Positions 7,649 to 19,345 are shown, numbered from the stretch's first letter. The stretch: 64,000 nucleotides of DNA from Limonium bicolor (GCA_023374045.1 CM041778.1:287595533-287659532), one strand, 5' to 3'. Numbers and translations are program-made. Notes: generated from the sequence alone by a model not told the origin.

Positions 7649-9640
7649 TGAAAAATTGTCTTGTAAATAGGTTTTGAGTGGCTAAATGTCCATCATTACT
7701 CTTTAATTAACATGTGTACTAATTAGTATCACATTAGGAAGTCTAAATCAATGGGAAATCAAAAATTTCACAATTATGTGCCTTGTTTAGTGAATAGTAA
7801 CCAAATAATGCTAGTTTAAGACATTAGTCAAAGTAAGTCAATTAAATGGTCAACAAAGACCACAATACACCTTGTTTGACTAAGGGGGCCGGTTTTTAAG
7901 TGTGACTCACCACACTTATCTAGCTAAGTAATGAATAAAGCAAAAGTAAGTAAATTCACTATTCACCTTTAACATAAATATCTTACCTTTACTTACCTCT
8001 CTCCTCACCTCTTCATTCTCTCTTGTTCCCACCGGTTTTGAGCTGCTCCTCTCTTCTTCTCCAACGTGAAGAACAACCTCCATGCTAGCTTCACCTTCCT
8101 TTGATTACTACTTACTCATTTTAGCTCCAAAACCAAAACAAAACACATATTCTTCTTAGTTAGCTCAAGCTCCTTCTTTCTATCTTTTCAAAACTTCAAG
8201 AGCCTCATTTTGGAGCCAAGGAAAATCGCCATTAGAGGAGGAAATCCAAGTTTGGAGAGTTCATTGGCTTCTCCATTCTCTTAAGGTAAGGAATATGTAA
8301 GAAAATCTAGGTTTCCATCATTTTCTTCCCTTGTCCGAAAATTTGTACTCATGGGACTCCATGTTTATGCTTTGTTCTAGCTTGTTTTCTACTCTTCAAA
8401 GGATAAAGGAGGTCCTTCTTGCTTCATATCCAAGCTTGTCTTGAGAAACCAAGGTAAAACACAATTTAATAATACCTTAAAACACATTTTAACCTAGGTT
8501 TTTTTCCTTAAGGTTAGTGTGTTGTTTTACTCATTGGAGTCATTGAATATTGGTTAGAACATTGGCAAGGAAAATTTGATTGGTGACCGAGATTGTTCAA
8601 GAAAAACCTAAGGAGAAAAGTTGTGGAGCTTGGAAAAAGAACAAGGTAAATGTCTTACCTTAAGGTGTTTAATGCATTAAGGGATGGGATTTAGGTATAT
8701 GATGAGTGTAGCTTAAGGTTTACATTAGAAAAGGGCTATATATAACCTAGGAGAAACAATGACTATGTTTGAGAACTTGTGACTAAGGAGCCAATGAGAA
8801 AAGAGATAGTTAAACAATGTTGAGATGAATTACAAGAAGCATTTTATTTCAATGGGAGCCTTGTTGTGTGTATTCGCAGGTTAAAGGCAAATATGTGGAA
8901 ATTCAGTGGTTAAGATTATTGTCATTTAAGGGCCTAAGTGCCAAGCATTTTAAGTTTATACACTATATGATGATGTGGAGTAGTTTTGGTGTAAATTGTG
9001 TGTTAAGGTGTTGTGATGAGAATTTGAGTGATCTTGGTTGTTTGATGGTGAAAAACCAAGTTTTTGGGTGTAACAATATACTAGAGAACCCATGGCAAAA
9101 TTTAGTGGAGAACTTAAGTGTTTAAGATGTTCTAAGGAGATTTCATGACTAAGGAAGTCCTAGGAAGTTGTAGAGGTTGTCTTGATGAAAAAGGGTGAGT
9201 TTAAGGTGTATAATGAGTTAGAATGACCTAGACATGATCATGGAGGATTTAGGAACCAAATGAATGTACTAGTGTATTTAGGACTTAGGCAAACATTGGT
9301 AAACTAGTAGAAAAGAAATAATGTGTTGGATGATGGTGTCATAAATTTGTGTAGGAACTTTAAGTAGCTGCATAAAGGAATTTTAGGTGGAGAAAGATGC
9401 TTGGGAGATGATGTTATAGTGGTTATAATAGGTGTGAACCACCACTTAGAAACCTAAAGAGAAACATTACAAGTGTTGACATTATTGCAAGGAAATAAAT
9501 AATGACTAAGATGGATATTGATGAGTGAATTAAGGAGTTTAGTGGAGGGCTTAAGGTGTGTTTTAAATGCCCAAACAAGGTTAGACCATGCTAGGAAATG
9601 AGATAAGTGTTTAAGGATTTAGAAGATGGGTATTTTGGCC

Positions 9641-9882
9641 TGTCCGAACTTCCGTCCGAATTTGGAAGCTCGGACATGCCCTGTTGCAATTTAACCTTCT
9701 GAGTCTCGGCCAGTGTCCGGACTTCAGTCTGACCTTAGAAGTTCGGACACTTGAAATTTTTCCTTTGGAATTTCCCTCGACCTATGTCCGAACTTAGGGA
9801 AGCTCGGACACATGTTCGGACACACGTCTGATTGCACCCTTTTTGAGTCTCGACCTATGTCCGAACTTGGGAAGCTCGGACA
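9641..9882. repeat. Array of four TGTCCGAACTT hairpins in the E1 LTR
   Basis: Four inverted repeats lie at 9641-9676, 9714-9749, 9785-9810 and 9858-9882. Each pairs a TGTCCGRACTT arm with an AAGYTCGGACA arm around loops of 3-14 bases. The last two units are a tandem duplication of about 73 bp that includes the upstream phrase TCGACCTA. Confidence 0.85.
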
Positions 9883-11417
9883 CAAGTTCGGACGCGGTGC
9901 TGTTTTGGCCAAAAACTTTGTTTAAGGTTAGGAAATGGTGGGGATGATTAGGTATTGATGTTATAAGGCTATTAAGGACATGTTTGGTGGGTGTAATGGT
10001 CATTAAGTGGGTGAGTAAGTGTAATAGATAATGAGGAAATGATGCACCTAGGAGTTAAGTTAAAAACCATAAGGCTTAGTGAAAAACAATGAGTAAAAGT
10101 TGATGTCTAGGGAGGCTAAGTAATTGTATTGAGTTGAATTGAATAATAACCTAAAACTGAATGAATGTTTTAGGATTGGTGAATTGGGACTTGGAAGGAG
10201 ATAAACCAAACAATCGTCGACGGTGAACGGTACAATCTTTCTTATGACCTGCTTGCTAACGAGGTGTCCCTCGGCTTGTGTGCTATCTGTTTAGTTGCTA
10301 TGACTAAGACAAGATAAAGCATGCAACCGGTTATATTTGTTCTCGTTGTGAATTTGTTTTCTTTACACTAACCCACGAGATGTGAGATTGTTACTAACTA
10401 AGTTTAGTACTTACTGAGTTAAGGATAAGAGTTAAGTATTGGTAACTGTTGGTTAATACCTGTTAAGGTTTAACTAACACGTGGTGTGTAAGATTTTTAC
10501 TAACTGGAACATGAGTGAGGAACCTAGGACTGACTCCGGTCATGCATGCTAAGGAAAGGGGGATGGTATCTGAATCAGATCCGCCCTCCGCTTAAGGACT
10601 TGTCGTCGGACTTGTTGCCTAGGGCCGATTGCCGGCTCAGCTACACTGGACTCCCGTCCAAGGTAGGTGGCATTAAGATGGTACGGTAGGATCACCTAAA
10701 TCCTAGGTTTGAGATTAAGCTACAACCATTTCCATTCTAGGAACGGTTTGTATACTGGGATTAAGATAAGGATAAGACTGAGGTAAGATAAGGAACTGAG
10801 GTTAAGGAAATCAGGACTAAGGAGGGGGTTACTAACCCGCTTGATAAGGGAACACTTGTGTCGTTCATTGTGTGTGAACTATGTATGTTCATCTGTGGAT
10901 TGTTGTTTATTGCACTTCATATCATGCTTGTGTACTTAATCAATTTCCATGCTATCGACAATTAGTCGTCGTAGCCCCGTTAGCTTGGGGGCCATGAGAG
11001 GGAGTACCAGCATTCGTGCTGACCCCCTTTGGGGCTGTTTTTACACTTGCATAGTAAGGCCCATGAAGTCACTCCACGAGAGTAGCGGGGTTTCTTAGGG
11101 GCGGTTACTTGAGATTAGCGACTGGGGTCGTTTATTTAGAATACGGGTTGCGCTTGTGCTCCCGTCTGTTTATATGAAACTGATGTAAGTTATGACATTA
11201 CTTGGATACTTAAACTCGGTTGGTTGGTGGTATTTTGGTTGGTGAGGTTATGGCCGGTTGTTTGTTTTTGATAAGCGTTGTTGTAAATTGAAAGGCCGGT
11301 ATATTCTAACGATCATACCGGTGGCAAGGTCCCGGTGGTTTGTTATTCTTTCCGCTGCGACGAATTCGATTAGTGTAATTTTGCGACAACCACGATTGGC
11401 TTGGACGGGGTGATACA

Positions 11418-13983
11418 TTCCGAACAGACCTTGGTTCTGTTTTATAATTGCCATTTGGCCCTATTTATAACATATAGTCCTATTATATCATTAAAACTTA
11501 TGTTATACACATATCTTAGTAAATACTCTATAAATTCTAAAAATCACCAAATTTCACCAAAGGGGATAATTACACTTACTAACCCAATACTTTCGTATTT
11601 AAATTCCACCACATAATTTCTCCAAAGTGTCATAATGACATAAATATATATTATACATATATAGTTTATTTAATTCGCCAAATTCAATCCAATAAATTCC
11701 TAAAAATTCCTAATAGCCCTGGGTGTTTATAGTACCATTATACACCCTTAACTTTCGGAAATAACATATTTACCACATATGTTATAAATTGTTACAATAA
11801 ATACTTATCTTATTATAAAACCTTAAATAGTTATCTAACTTATTTAATTTGGTCAAAACCTACCATTGGTCAAGGTTGACCACTTAATATTTCCTTGACC
11901 ATTAATCTCCAATATTACGGTTTATACCCATCTGTCAGAAATACCATTTAAAAACCCCAAAACTTTATAAGAATTTAATTTATTTAAACTCCTTTAAACC
12001 TCCAATTTTCGGCTATATCCTTTTATAGCCCCCAAATTTAATTTAATTACACCTAAGACCCCAATTCCTTGCGGTAATAATTATATATCACCTAAACTTA
12101 ATTAAAAGCTTATAAATGCATAAATAAAATGGCCTAAAGTACATGGCCTTATTACAAACATTAGCTTATAATAAATAAATTACACATAAATGCCCAAAAG
12201 TACTTTAAACTCTCGGCCTTACACATATATTTTCCTTATTTACCAATTTTCCACATAATGTCTTAAATTTGACAATTATGCTTATTAATTAGTTATAAAA
12301 TTTACTAAACCATTCCTTAATCACCTAAGGTCAAAATAAGACCTTAAATACCTTGTTCACTCACGGCACATATTATACAAATATGTATAAGCACATATTA
12401 ATATACCAAGTGAAGGTTTAAGTGATTTATAACTTGTTCTTGCCTAGTTAAGGCCTTGTTTGGCCACGGCTGTATGGAGATAATATTTCCACAGCATTAT
12501 TTACATGTTTTCAAACAGCAATTAAGGCATGATTAGTCTCCCAGCAAGATCTAACCATAAGAAGTGTTTAATGTCAATTTTCAAGGTAAAATTTACCTTA
12601 GAATACCAAGGCAAACACAAGTGACTTCGGCCTGTTTTAACAGTAGGCAAAGAGAATTAAAAGAGCTACTAAAACCAAGCTTTAAACTGGTATAACTCAG
12701 ATTAGAAGATGGCTAATTTTTACCTTGTTTAAAATGCCTAAAATGGTGTTTTTGGCTTGGATCTGGCTATACCTTGAAGCTATTGATATACCAACTGAAT
12801 AAGTATGTTAAGAAGAAGATAATAAGGCTAGGAACAAAGTTTCACAGCCGAATTTGAAGGGAATCAAAAGATATGTGCTTAAAGCACATTTTTATACCTT
12901 AAGAACAAGATTAGCTTTCTCCACCTTCTTCCCTTGTTAAGGCCGAGATACACCCTCCATTTAACCTCCAAAACAACCTAAGAACATTGATGGAAGTGAT
13001 TGATGCTTTGCTCCATGGAAAGAGGAAGGAATTGTGAAGAAAATGAACATAAAATGACTAATTAAGCTTACCTAGGTAGCAAGGTGTTCTTCTCTGTTCT
13101 TGGTGAGTTAGCCACGGTTTTAGAGAAGCGTATGGAGAGGATTGAGCTGCTGTGCCAGCAGGGAAGGCAGCAAATGAAGAAAAGGTGAGCTAATATGCTT
13201 TTAATGACATTATTGTTACTTTTCAAATAGTAACTAGGTGACTCATCTAATTAGCTAGTTAATTGATTGGAGATGGCTGATTGAGTGGGCATGACAGCAC
13301 ATAGGGGGCGGCAGCCTTTGGTCAATACCATGGGTGACTTTGACCATGGTCAAAGGTAAGTATTAAATGTTATTTTTTTTGGGTATTATTCATACTAAAT
13401 TGCCAATTTTGATTTTATTTTTAAACTTTGATTTAGACTTTATAATATAGTCTATCATGTCACATTAATGTTATAAAGAACTTAATATAGTCTTTACAGT
13501 GACAAAAAGTCATTATCTTAGAGCTCATACACAAAAAACGTGCTTTAAGGAATTTTAGTGCACATTTTGAGTCGCAGGGTGTTTCTGAGCTCTGTTTTCT
13601 TTGAGAACAGTTTTGTTGTGTTCCTTACATTATATTTGATCATGGTATCCAATTTTATATCATTTAGAGGTCATTAGACCTTTAAGGTATTCTTAGAGCA
13701 CATTTTTGCCCTACTTGACCTTGAAGCATGAAAGTGCTTGTTCTTTGTGTTGGAGTGTTGTCCAACAATTGTAATATGTTTAGTAATGTATTAATATGCT
13801 TAGGAAAAAGTTTTAGGTCCTAAGTAGTTCATTTGGGTATTTACTTACCCTAAACAGTCAAAGGGTGCAATATGTTGCTTTGTGTTGACCACTGTTGTTC
13901 TCAGTTGACTTTTAAGGCATGTTTAGGCCTTAATCAATGTGATTAGATGTTTAATCCATGTTTTATTAGTTTGGGGTATTTCA
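11418..13983 (-). repeat. Minus-strand LTR of the E2 family, split by E1
   Basis: The reverse complement from 13983 starts TGAAATACCCCAAACTAAT and follows the E2 LTR (20996 onward) closely. The sequence next to E1 (11418) matches the reverse complement of the E2 LTR around 23480-23570. It is therefore the first 2.6 kb of an LTR, cut by the E1 insertion. No polypurine tract lies beyond 13983, so it is a 5' LTR or a solo LTR. The rest would be left of the window. Confidence 0.85.
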
Positions 13984-15233
13984 TCTATCATTTGTTAAAG
14001 TCGCTTAACATGCAAACTCAGAGGGAATCATACTTAGGGGGAATATCTCAATCTTTTTAATTGCCAAGAGTTTTTCATCTAGTTTTTTTTAAAAGGTATG
14101 ATGCACCCCACATCAACAATGTGTGGCTAGTATTCCAATTGACTGCATGCAATCTACAGACATTCATGTCCAAGTGTTTGAAGATTCTCCGACCTATCGA
14201 TGTTCAAAACTGAAAGAAGATGCGAATCCAATCCAAACTGAAGATGGAGAAGTGTCTACCTTCTCCACCTCTGTTTCCATCCATAAGTCATGAAACTCAT
14301 CAACCAGGCGATCTGGTACCACTTTATCTTCATATAGTCTCCCATGCCACCATATAATCGACTAAGGTTCCTCTTATCCTTCTGATACAACTACTCTAGA
14401 AAACTGTTTTCTTCATTCAAGGTCATGAAGTATGTCGGTAATTCGTTAATCACCACTGGACTCTACTTCGTGGAAGCCTCACTTAACTATTTAGCCAATT
14501 TCTTCAACCTCTCTATTTCTGAGTTCTCATTCATCCTTTCATCTATATCTGCCTCTATCTCTTTTGTACCATATTTTTCTTCTTCTGTCTCCTTTGTATC
14601 AGCAGAAGAATCATCATGATCGTCGGTACTTTCATCTTCAATAGAGGTAACAACTGTCTTAGCGAATTGGAAATTTCTTCTCAGGTACGTATTATAAGTA
14701 CTTTTGTGTTTGAATTGGTGATTTTAATTAATTGCGCATGTTTGGATAAGTTTAAATGGTGCACTTAATCGCTTTTATAATTCTGTTGTGCAGCTTGTTG
14801 ATTTCTTCTCAACACTTATTCACAAGTCAATCGATCTGAAGTTTGTCAATAAAGAGAGGGCGCACACATGTGTTGAAAGCACTAAATTGATCAGAAGAAG
14901 TCATGAGTCTATCTTTTCTTTTTTTCAAATGGTTGTATTGTACATGTTATGATCGAAGTACTTGAACCATTTTTAGTATTTTGGTTTTTAACTAGCTAGT
15001 TACAAATGTTGTAGTTGATCGATACTACACTTAAGCGTATGTGCGCTAGCTGGTATAATATTAATGCAAACAAGAGTACTGCTGTTGATCTATATATTAA
15101 TTAAAATTCACCAGTTTGGTTGATATGGTATATACAATGCAAACAGGTTTTGAATGATTTTGTGATTTTAATTTTGTGTTACGCGGAGGGTAATAAATTG
15201 TATAAAAAATAAAAATATAAAAAAAAGACCATA
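13984..15233 (-). pseudogene. Unrecognised gene-like remnant
   Basis: This sequence does not match the LTR families in the window. On the minus strand, the stretch around 14640-14420 reads as an acidic, coding-like segment (for example STDDHDDSSADTKETEEEK), then passes two stops and runs on through NELPTYFMTLNEEN. On the plus strand a GT-AG interval with a long pyrimidine-containing acceptor (donor CAG|GTACGT at 14685, acceptor TTGTGCAG at 14793) could be an intron. I cannot assign a family. Its position beside the hairpin array at 15235-15590 suggests it may belong to the same DNA transposon (inference). Confidence 0.35.
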
Positions 15234-15234
15234 T

Positions 15235-15590
15235 AAGAAACGCTTATATGTATAAGCGTTTCTTATACTCTCGCGCCAAATGACATAAAGAACGCTTGTC
15301 TTGATAAGCGTTTTTTATAAATCTTTATAAAGACCGCTTATAATAAGCAAGCGTTTTTATAGTCGGACATAAAGAACGCTTTCACCTTGAAGTGTTCTTT
15401 ATGCCTCGTAGATTCCCGCCCCCTTACCCGCTTTAAAAAATGCTTTAGCGATAAGCGTTCTTTTAAATTAATGTATAAATAACGCTTACAACGCGTTCTT
15501 TAAAAGGCTCGACCATTTGCGTCGCCGGCATAAAAAACAGTTATAAAGCGTTCCAAAAGACAAATAAAAACGTTGTTTATTCCTTTTTCT
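15235..15590. repeat. Array of about seven AAGAACGCTT hairpins, CACTA-subterminal-like
   Basis: About seven consecutive inverted repeats of 30-40 bases pair an AAAGAACGCTT arm with an AAGCGTTCTTT arm, for example ATAAGAAACGCTTATA and its partner at 15235-15269. Later units start near 15283, 15328, 15370, 15433, 15473 and 15530. Dense short motifs in both orientations are typical of the subterminal regions of CACTA (En/Spm) transposons, where the transposase binds (family knowledge). I did not find the terminal CACTA repeats, so the assignment is tentative. Confidence 0.55.
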
Positions 15591-15599
15591 CCAGCTGTG

Positions 15600-16631
15600 G
15601 AGAGAGATGGTGTGAGTTGAGGTGAGGAATCCAGTGTAGTTTATGAACTACCTGGTTGCGCATTTGTGATCACTAAGGGGTTACCGATCGGGTTCCACTC
15701 CAGGTTTATACCCAACGAGCCCTATTTGGATCATGGGTCAGGTGGCTACGGCCTTTATATGGACGCCTACGAGGCAAAGAGAATAGTCAGGGGCCTCCGG
15801 ACCTCTGGCGAAATGAGCACCTTTGTGTGTATGGGAGGACTACTGTCCATGGTGAGGTTATAGGGTTGTCTCAACATGACGCCCAACTGGTACTTAATTA
15901 ACATGGTTTGGATGGATGGGGCCTTAAAGGCCAAATTGAAATAACTAAGGATGGTGTTCGCTACGGCGTTTATTCAGTATTATTATTCGATATGTTCGAT
16001 ATACAATTGTGGTTTGTGATATTTTATGTCTGTTTGAATTGGATGGATGGTTAAGTGTTTATGAATGTTTGGATGGATGATTATGTATATTTATACATGT
16101 ATATTACAGTATTAATTATAACTGTAAAATGGTAAAGCATGAAACCAATCTAATAATAAGATGGTTTAAATGACTAAGTGACCATTAGGGTCCAGGCCCG
16201 GCATACTCAGCGTTTATCGCTGATACTACACTCATTGTGCAGGTTGTTGATTATTGTCGAAGCCGAAGTGCGGGAACAGGGTAGTTAGAGTTGAATTTAA
16301 TTACCGCACGTGGAGTTTGTTTGTATAACAATATAGTTGGTGAATTGTATTATGGTACGGTTATGTATATTCGGGATTGGGTTGACGCTCACTTGTCGAC
16401 GTTTATGTTTATGGACTTGTATGATGTATAAGAATTATCTCGTTATCACAGTGGTTAGCAGTTTGCTTTTGTTGGATGTTGGATATAGTTTGGCTTCGTT
16501 ACTCGCATGGGCGAGTAATGGCTAGTGACACCCGAGAGAGTATTGTTGTTATTATTTATTCTTCCGCTGTAAGACGTTTTATTTACTGCTACGAGAGAGA
16601 TTATTACGTGTTTAAGGAGAGGGGTGTTACA
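15600..16631 (+). repeat. E2 5' LTR, last ~1.03 kb
   Basis: Matches about 25342-26372 of the 3' LTR with few differences and ends GGGGTGTTACA before the PBS. The left 4.3 kb is missing; the junction near 15600 is not a clean LTR end. It contains the CAGCG/CGCTG hairpin at 16208-16222 and a GTGCAG acceptor-like site at 16237-16242. Confidence 0.9.
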
Positions 16632-16635
16632 AAAG

Positions 16636-16647
16636 TGGTATCAGAGT
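16636..16647 (+). other. E2 primer-binding site
   Basis: TGGTATCAGAGT matches the initiator tRNA-Met PBS at 11 of 12 positions. It is embedded in a 10-bp hairpin: 16640-16649 pairs with 16654-16663 around the tetraloop agta, with one T-G wobble. Confidence 0.9.
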
Positions 16648-16863
16648 GGAGTACCGCTCTGATGACGAGAAAATTGGTTAAGACAGTGAGCTTAGGACTT
16701 GGGAAATTACGGGAAACGTTTGTGAGGTACGAGACGACTCGTCTTAAAAGGTGTTGTGTTTAGTAACACAAATTGCGTGATATATTAGCCTTAAAGGCAA
16801 TTCAATATCTATTGGTTGTGTACGATAAATTACCGAGTATTTATGTGACATTCTGTACTACAG

Positions 16864-18078
16864 ATGTCTGGGGGAACTAGAGGGCGTGGTACTGGCAGAG
16901 GTGGAGGCGGTGACCCCGTGATTCCAGGAGTTGCTGAGACGATTGTTGTCATTCTCGCACAGCTTGGTACTCAGATTGGAGCAGCACCAGCCCACCCGCC
17001 ACAGCCCAGGGAAACGAACTAGCTGAAGTCAGTTACCGAGACCCGACCACCTACATATTCTGGGGAGCCTGACCCCGTAGCCTTGGAGCGTTTCATTGTT
17101 GAACATGAGAAGGCCTACGAAGCTTTGCAAGTACCTGCCGACAAGAAGGTCATCATTGCTGCTTTCCATCTGAAGGATGCAGCCAGCACTTGGTGGAGGT
17201 TGGTCAAGGACCATCACCTGGCTATACCCGATTTTTCATGGGCTGCCTTTGTCGAGTTGCTGAGGGGGAAGTACTACCCGGCGCATCTCAAGCAGAAGAA
17301 GCGCCATGAGTTCGAGACATTATCCCAGGGAGGTCTGGCCGTGGATGAGTACTATGCTCGATTCATTGGTCTGCTGGACTTCATCCCCGGTGTTGATTAC
17401 TCAGAGACCGTGAAGGTCGTGAAGTTCTGGGGGGAATGTTGTTTCGCATCCAGATGGTGATGGGTGCTACCCTCTACACTACCATCCAGGTATTAACATG
17501 AAAGCCATAAATTCTTTACTTACTACATTACCGTTTAACTTTGTGAGAACTTACCAATGAGATTCCAGGAGTGTTACGATGCTGCCTCGAGGACGGAGCT
17601 AATGCTCCAGACTCAGGAAGAGACTCTTGGGACAAAGAAGAGAAAGAACCCTGAGGGAGAGTCTGAGGGTGGAGGAGCATCTCCAAGCGATGGCCAGAAG
17701 AAGGGAAAGAAATTCTTTCAGAAGAAAGGGCAGCAGGGTCACCAGGGAGCAAAGGGGAAAGAGCCCGTCCTTCGGTTGACCGGCCCAGCTATAGATGCTC
17801 AGCCTTTGAGATCTGCGCCTCCTAAGGGCACCGGACAGCCCCAACGTCATTTCTATTGCAAGCGTTGTGGGAAGGACCATCCTGGGGTCGATTGCAATTG
17901 CTGCAAAGTTGAGTGTCGTTGCTGCAAGAAAGAGGGCCACCGGGAGTTCGAGTGTTGGATGAACCCTGAGAGCCGTAACTACAGGCCACCAAGGAATACT
18001 CAGAAGACCTCAGTTGGAGGATCTGCAGTACCACGAGGCGGTCAGGATGGCCAGACATCTACTGATGCTGGAGCCTAG
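16864..18078 (+). pseudogene. gag: E2 gag with one stop, one frameshift and an intron
   Basis: The ATG at 16864 starts a Gly/Arg-rich N-terminus (MSGGTRGRGTGRGGGG). The capsid segment has FHLKDAASTWWRLVKDHH and LAVDEYYARFIGLL. TAG at 17020-17022 replaces the Trp of the conserved PNW motif, and a one-base shift near 17430 breaks the frame before GATLYTTIQ. The intron at 17490-17568 follows. The second exon is open from 17569 to the stop at 18076-18078. It is Lys/Gln-rich, then has CKRCGKDHPGVDC (a CX2CX3HX4C variant) and CRCCKKEGHREFEC (a canonical zinc knuckle). The two lesions in about 1.1 kb of coding sequence suggest recent loss or functional Gag until late. No pol follows. Confidence 0.9.
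17490..17568 (+). other. E2 gag intron (79 bp, GT-AG)
   Basis: The donor is CCAG|GTATTA and the acceptor GATTCCAG|GAG. Splicing is phase 0 and joins TTIQ to ECYDAASRTEL, the same boundary as E1 intron 1. The interval contains stops in frame and is AT-rich. The sequence inside is not obviously alike in the two elements, while the flanking protein is. Confidence 0.8.
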
Positions 18079-18291
18079 AGAGGCAAGGGAGTAGATAGGG
18101 CATGAGTACCCTGAACTCCGTGAGACCGCTGGTGGAAGACTTTTGTTTACCTTGTTATGTACTTACCTTGGATGTTAGACAGAGATAGGTTATAAGTATG
18201 TGGGAGTGTGTCATTGACCACTCGCCTTTTTGTGTATGACTTTTGAGACTAGTTATGTGGACTCGATGCGAGTAACCTTGAAACTTGACGG

Positions 18292-18311
18292 ATATATATA
18301 TATATATATAT
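18292..18311. repeat. AT dinucleotide microsatellite
   Basis: Ten consecutive AT units. Confidence 0.95.
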
Positions 18312-18409
18312 GAACAGGATGTTAATGCTTACATTATCATGTAGCCCATACTCGACGACGCAGAGTCAATGAGACCGGTAATTACTGAACCAAAATTTCC
18401 ACCTGCATG

Positions 18410-18490
18410 GCGCACTTGCTATTGCAAGCGCTACGACAATTAAACCACTGAAATTTCCATCTGCCTTGCGCACTTGCTACAGCAAGTGCA
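18410..18490 (+). repeat. Two CACTTGC hairpins in E2
   Basis: Two hairpins about 60 bases apart: GCACTTGC/GCAAGCGC around tatt (18410-18431, one mismatch) and GCACTTGC/GCAAGTGC around taca (about 18470-18489, perfect). Each follows a segment like AAATTTCCAYCTGC, so the unit is a tandem duplication. E3 has one copy at 32391-32408. Confidence 0.75.
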
Positions 18491-19129
18491 GCGACTGCAA
18501 CTACTACTAATTTTTAATCTCTTATTATTTATATACCAAAATTTCATATTTTTCATATAAACCTTAAGATTAGAAATCTGTGAAACCTCGGGAATACCGT
18601 TAGTCCAACCACTACAACTGAAGAAATTACACAGCCACTGTAATTGTAAACCACACCAGGTTAAATTGTTTGAGAATTTTCAGACAGGGCTTATTAGCCA
18701 AATACCATCAGTGTATACCCGCATTTAATGCTAATCACTACTAGTGATGAATGTTTAGTCCTTATGGACAAGCATACCCTTTGTAGATGCACCACTGTTA
18801 GTGAGGATGGTTGGGAAGTGAAGAGCCAAGTTGCTCAAGCTATTATGCGATCTGCAATACATCCAATTAAATGGATGAGGGAACAAATATGAACTATGGA
18901 TGAGACATGATGATGGTTAAACAGGGAGAAAAGGAATATGTGTTGTACTCAAAGAGAGATAGGAGAAACAATTTTGCTAAATATAGTATAGAATTTACTT
19001 ACACCGAGCTGAATAACGCCGGCTCTTGGCACAAATTGCCCTATGCCACTAGGGCAATAACATTTACAACAAGATAACCGATAATACGAACTAATAAACA
19101 ACAAAAAGGATATCCATCAAAGGGAGATT

Positions 19130-19345
19130 GACAACAGAATACTTCACAATACCCGTGTGACAGACATTACCAGTTTACTAAACGAGACATGGGACGACCG
19201 CACTCCGATAGGAGCATGTGGGCCTGACAGACTTATTTATGAGTTAGTCAGGTAAGTAGTAATGTATCAGTACGGTACCCCATGCAAGTAGACAAGTAGT
19301 GTTAGGAACACGAGAAGTAGTCAACTCCGTACTAAGGACAGTAAT
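19130..19345 (+). ncRNA. Conserved structured block in E2 interior
   Basis: Very similar to 32895-33115 in E3 and 49332-49560 in E4, although the surrounding sequence has diverged. It contains CTCC-gata-GGAG (hairpin A, about 19202-19213) and a 12-bp stem-loop, CCTGACAGACTT with GAGTTAGTCAGG (hairpin B, 19223-19252), followed by GTAAGTAGTAATGTA. Pairing is kept by compensatory changes among the three copies. A role in packaging, dimerisation or splicing is inference. Confidence 0.6.

Larger units (their letters stand above)
1..11417 (+). mobile_element. Element 1 (E1): Ty3/gypsy chromovirus-like LTR retrotransposon with an AlkB domain
   Basis: The order is partial 5' LTR, PBS, gag, AlkB-like domain, protease, RT/RNase H, integrase, upstream polypurine tract, second polypurine tract and 3' LTR. 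The order RT-RNase H-integrase defines Ty3/gypsy. The integrase tail resembles a chromodomain, and the very long LTRs suggest the Tekay/Del group of chromoviruses (inference). Bases 1-1024 match 10361-11417, so the left edge of the window lies inside the 5' LTR. The two LTR copies differ by several substitutions and indels, and pol has at least ten frameshifts or stops, so this copy is old and dead. It is inserted in a minus-strand LTR of the E2 family. The five bases after the 3' LTR are ttccg; the matching target duplication lies off the window. Confidence 0.93.
7353..11417 (+). repeat. E1 3' LTR (4065 bp)
   Basis: Runs from TGAAATACCCC to TGATACA (TGTTACA in the 5' copy); the LTR ends form an imperfect inverted repeat. 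It contains a 15-bp palindrome (7615-7648) and a pyrimidine-rich stretch around 7990-8110 that looks like a transcript leader. Repeated AAGGTAAG-type donor and GCAGGT acceptor-like sites follow (for example AG|GTAAG at 8285 and GCAG|G at 8876-8880). A hairpin array lies at 9641-9882. The last 1.06 kb matches the 5' LTR copy. No credible coding frame is present. Confidence 0.92.

Noticed and set aside
15235..15590. CRISPR-like array
   Set aside because: Units are imperfect inverted repeats without constant repeats and unique spacers, in plant DNA.
15666..15863. 65-residue frame repeated at 25406-25603
   Set aside because: It is present in both E2 LTR copies only because the LTRs are duplicates. 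There are few differences, no known domain and no evident expression context. Possible but unsupported.
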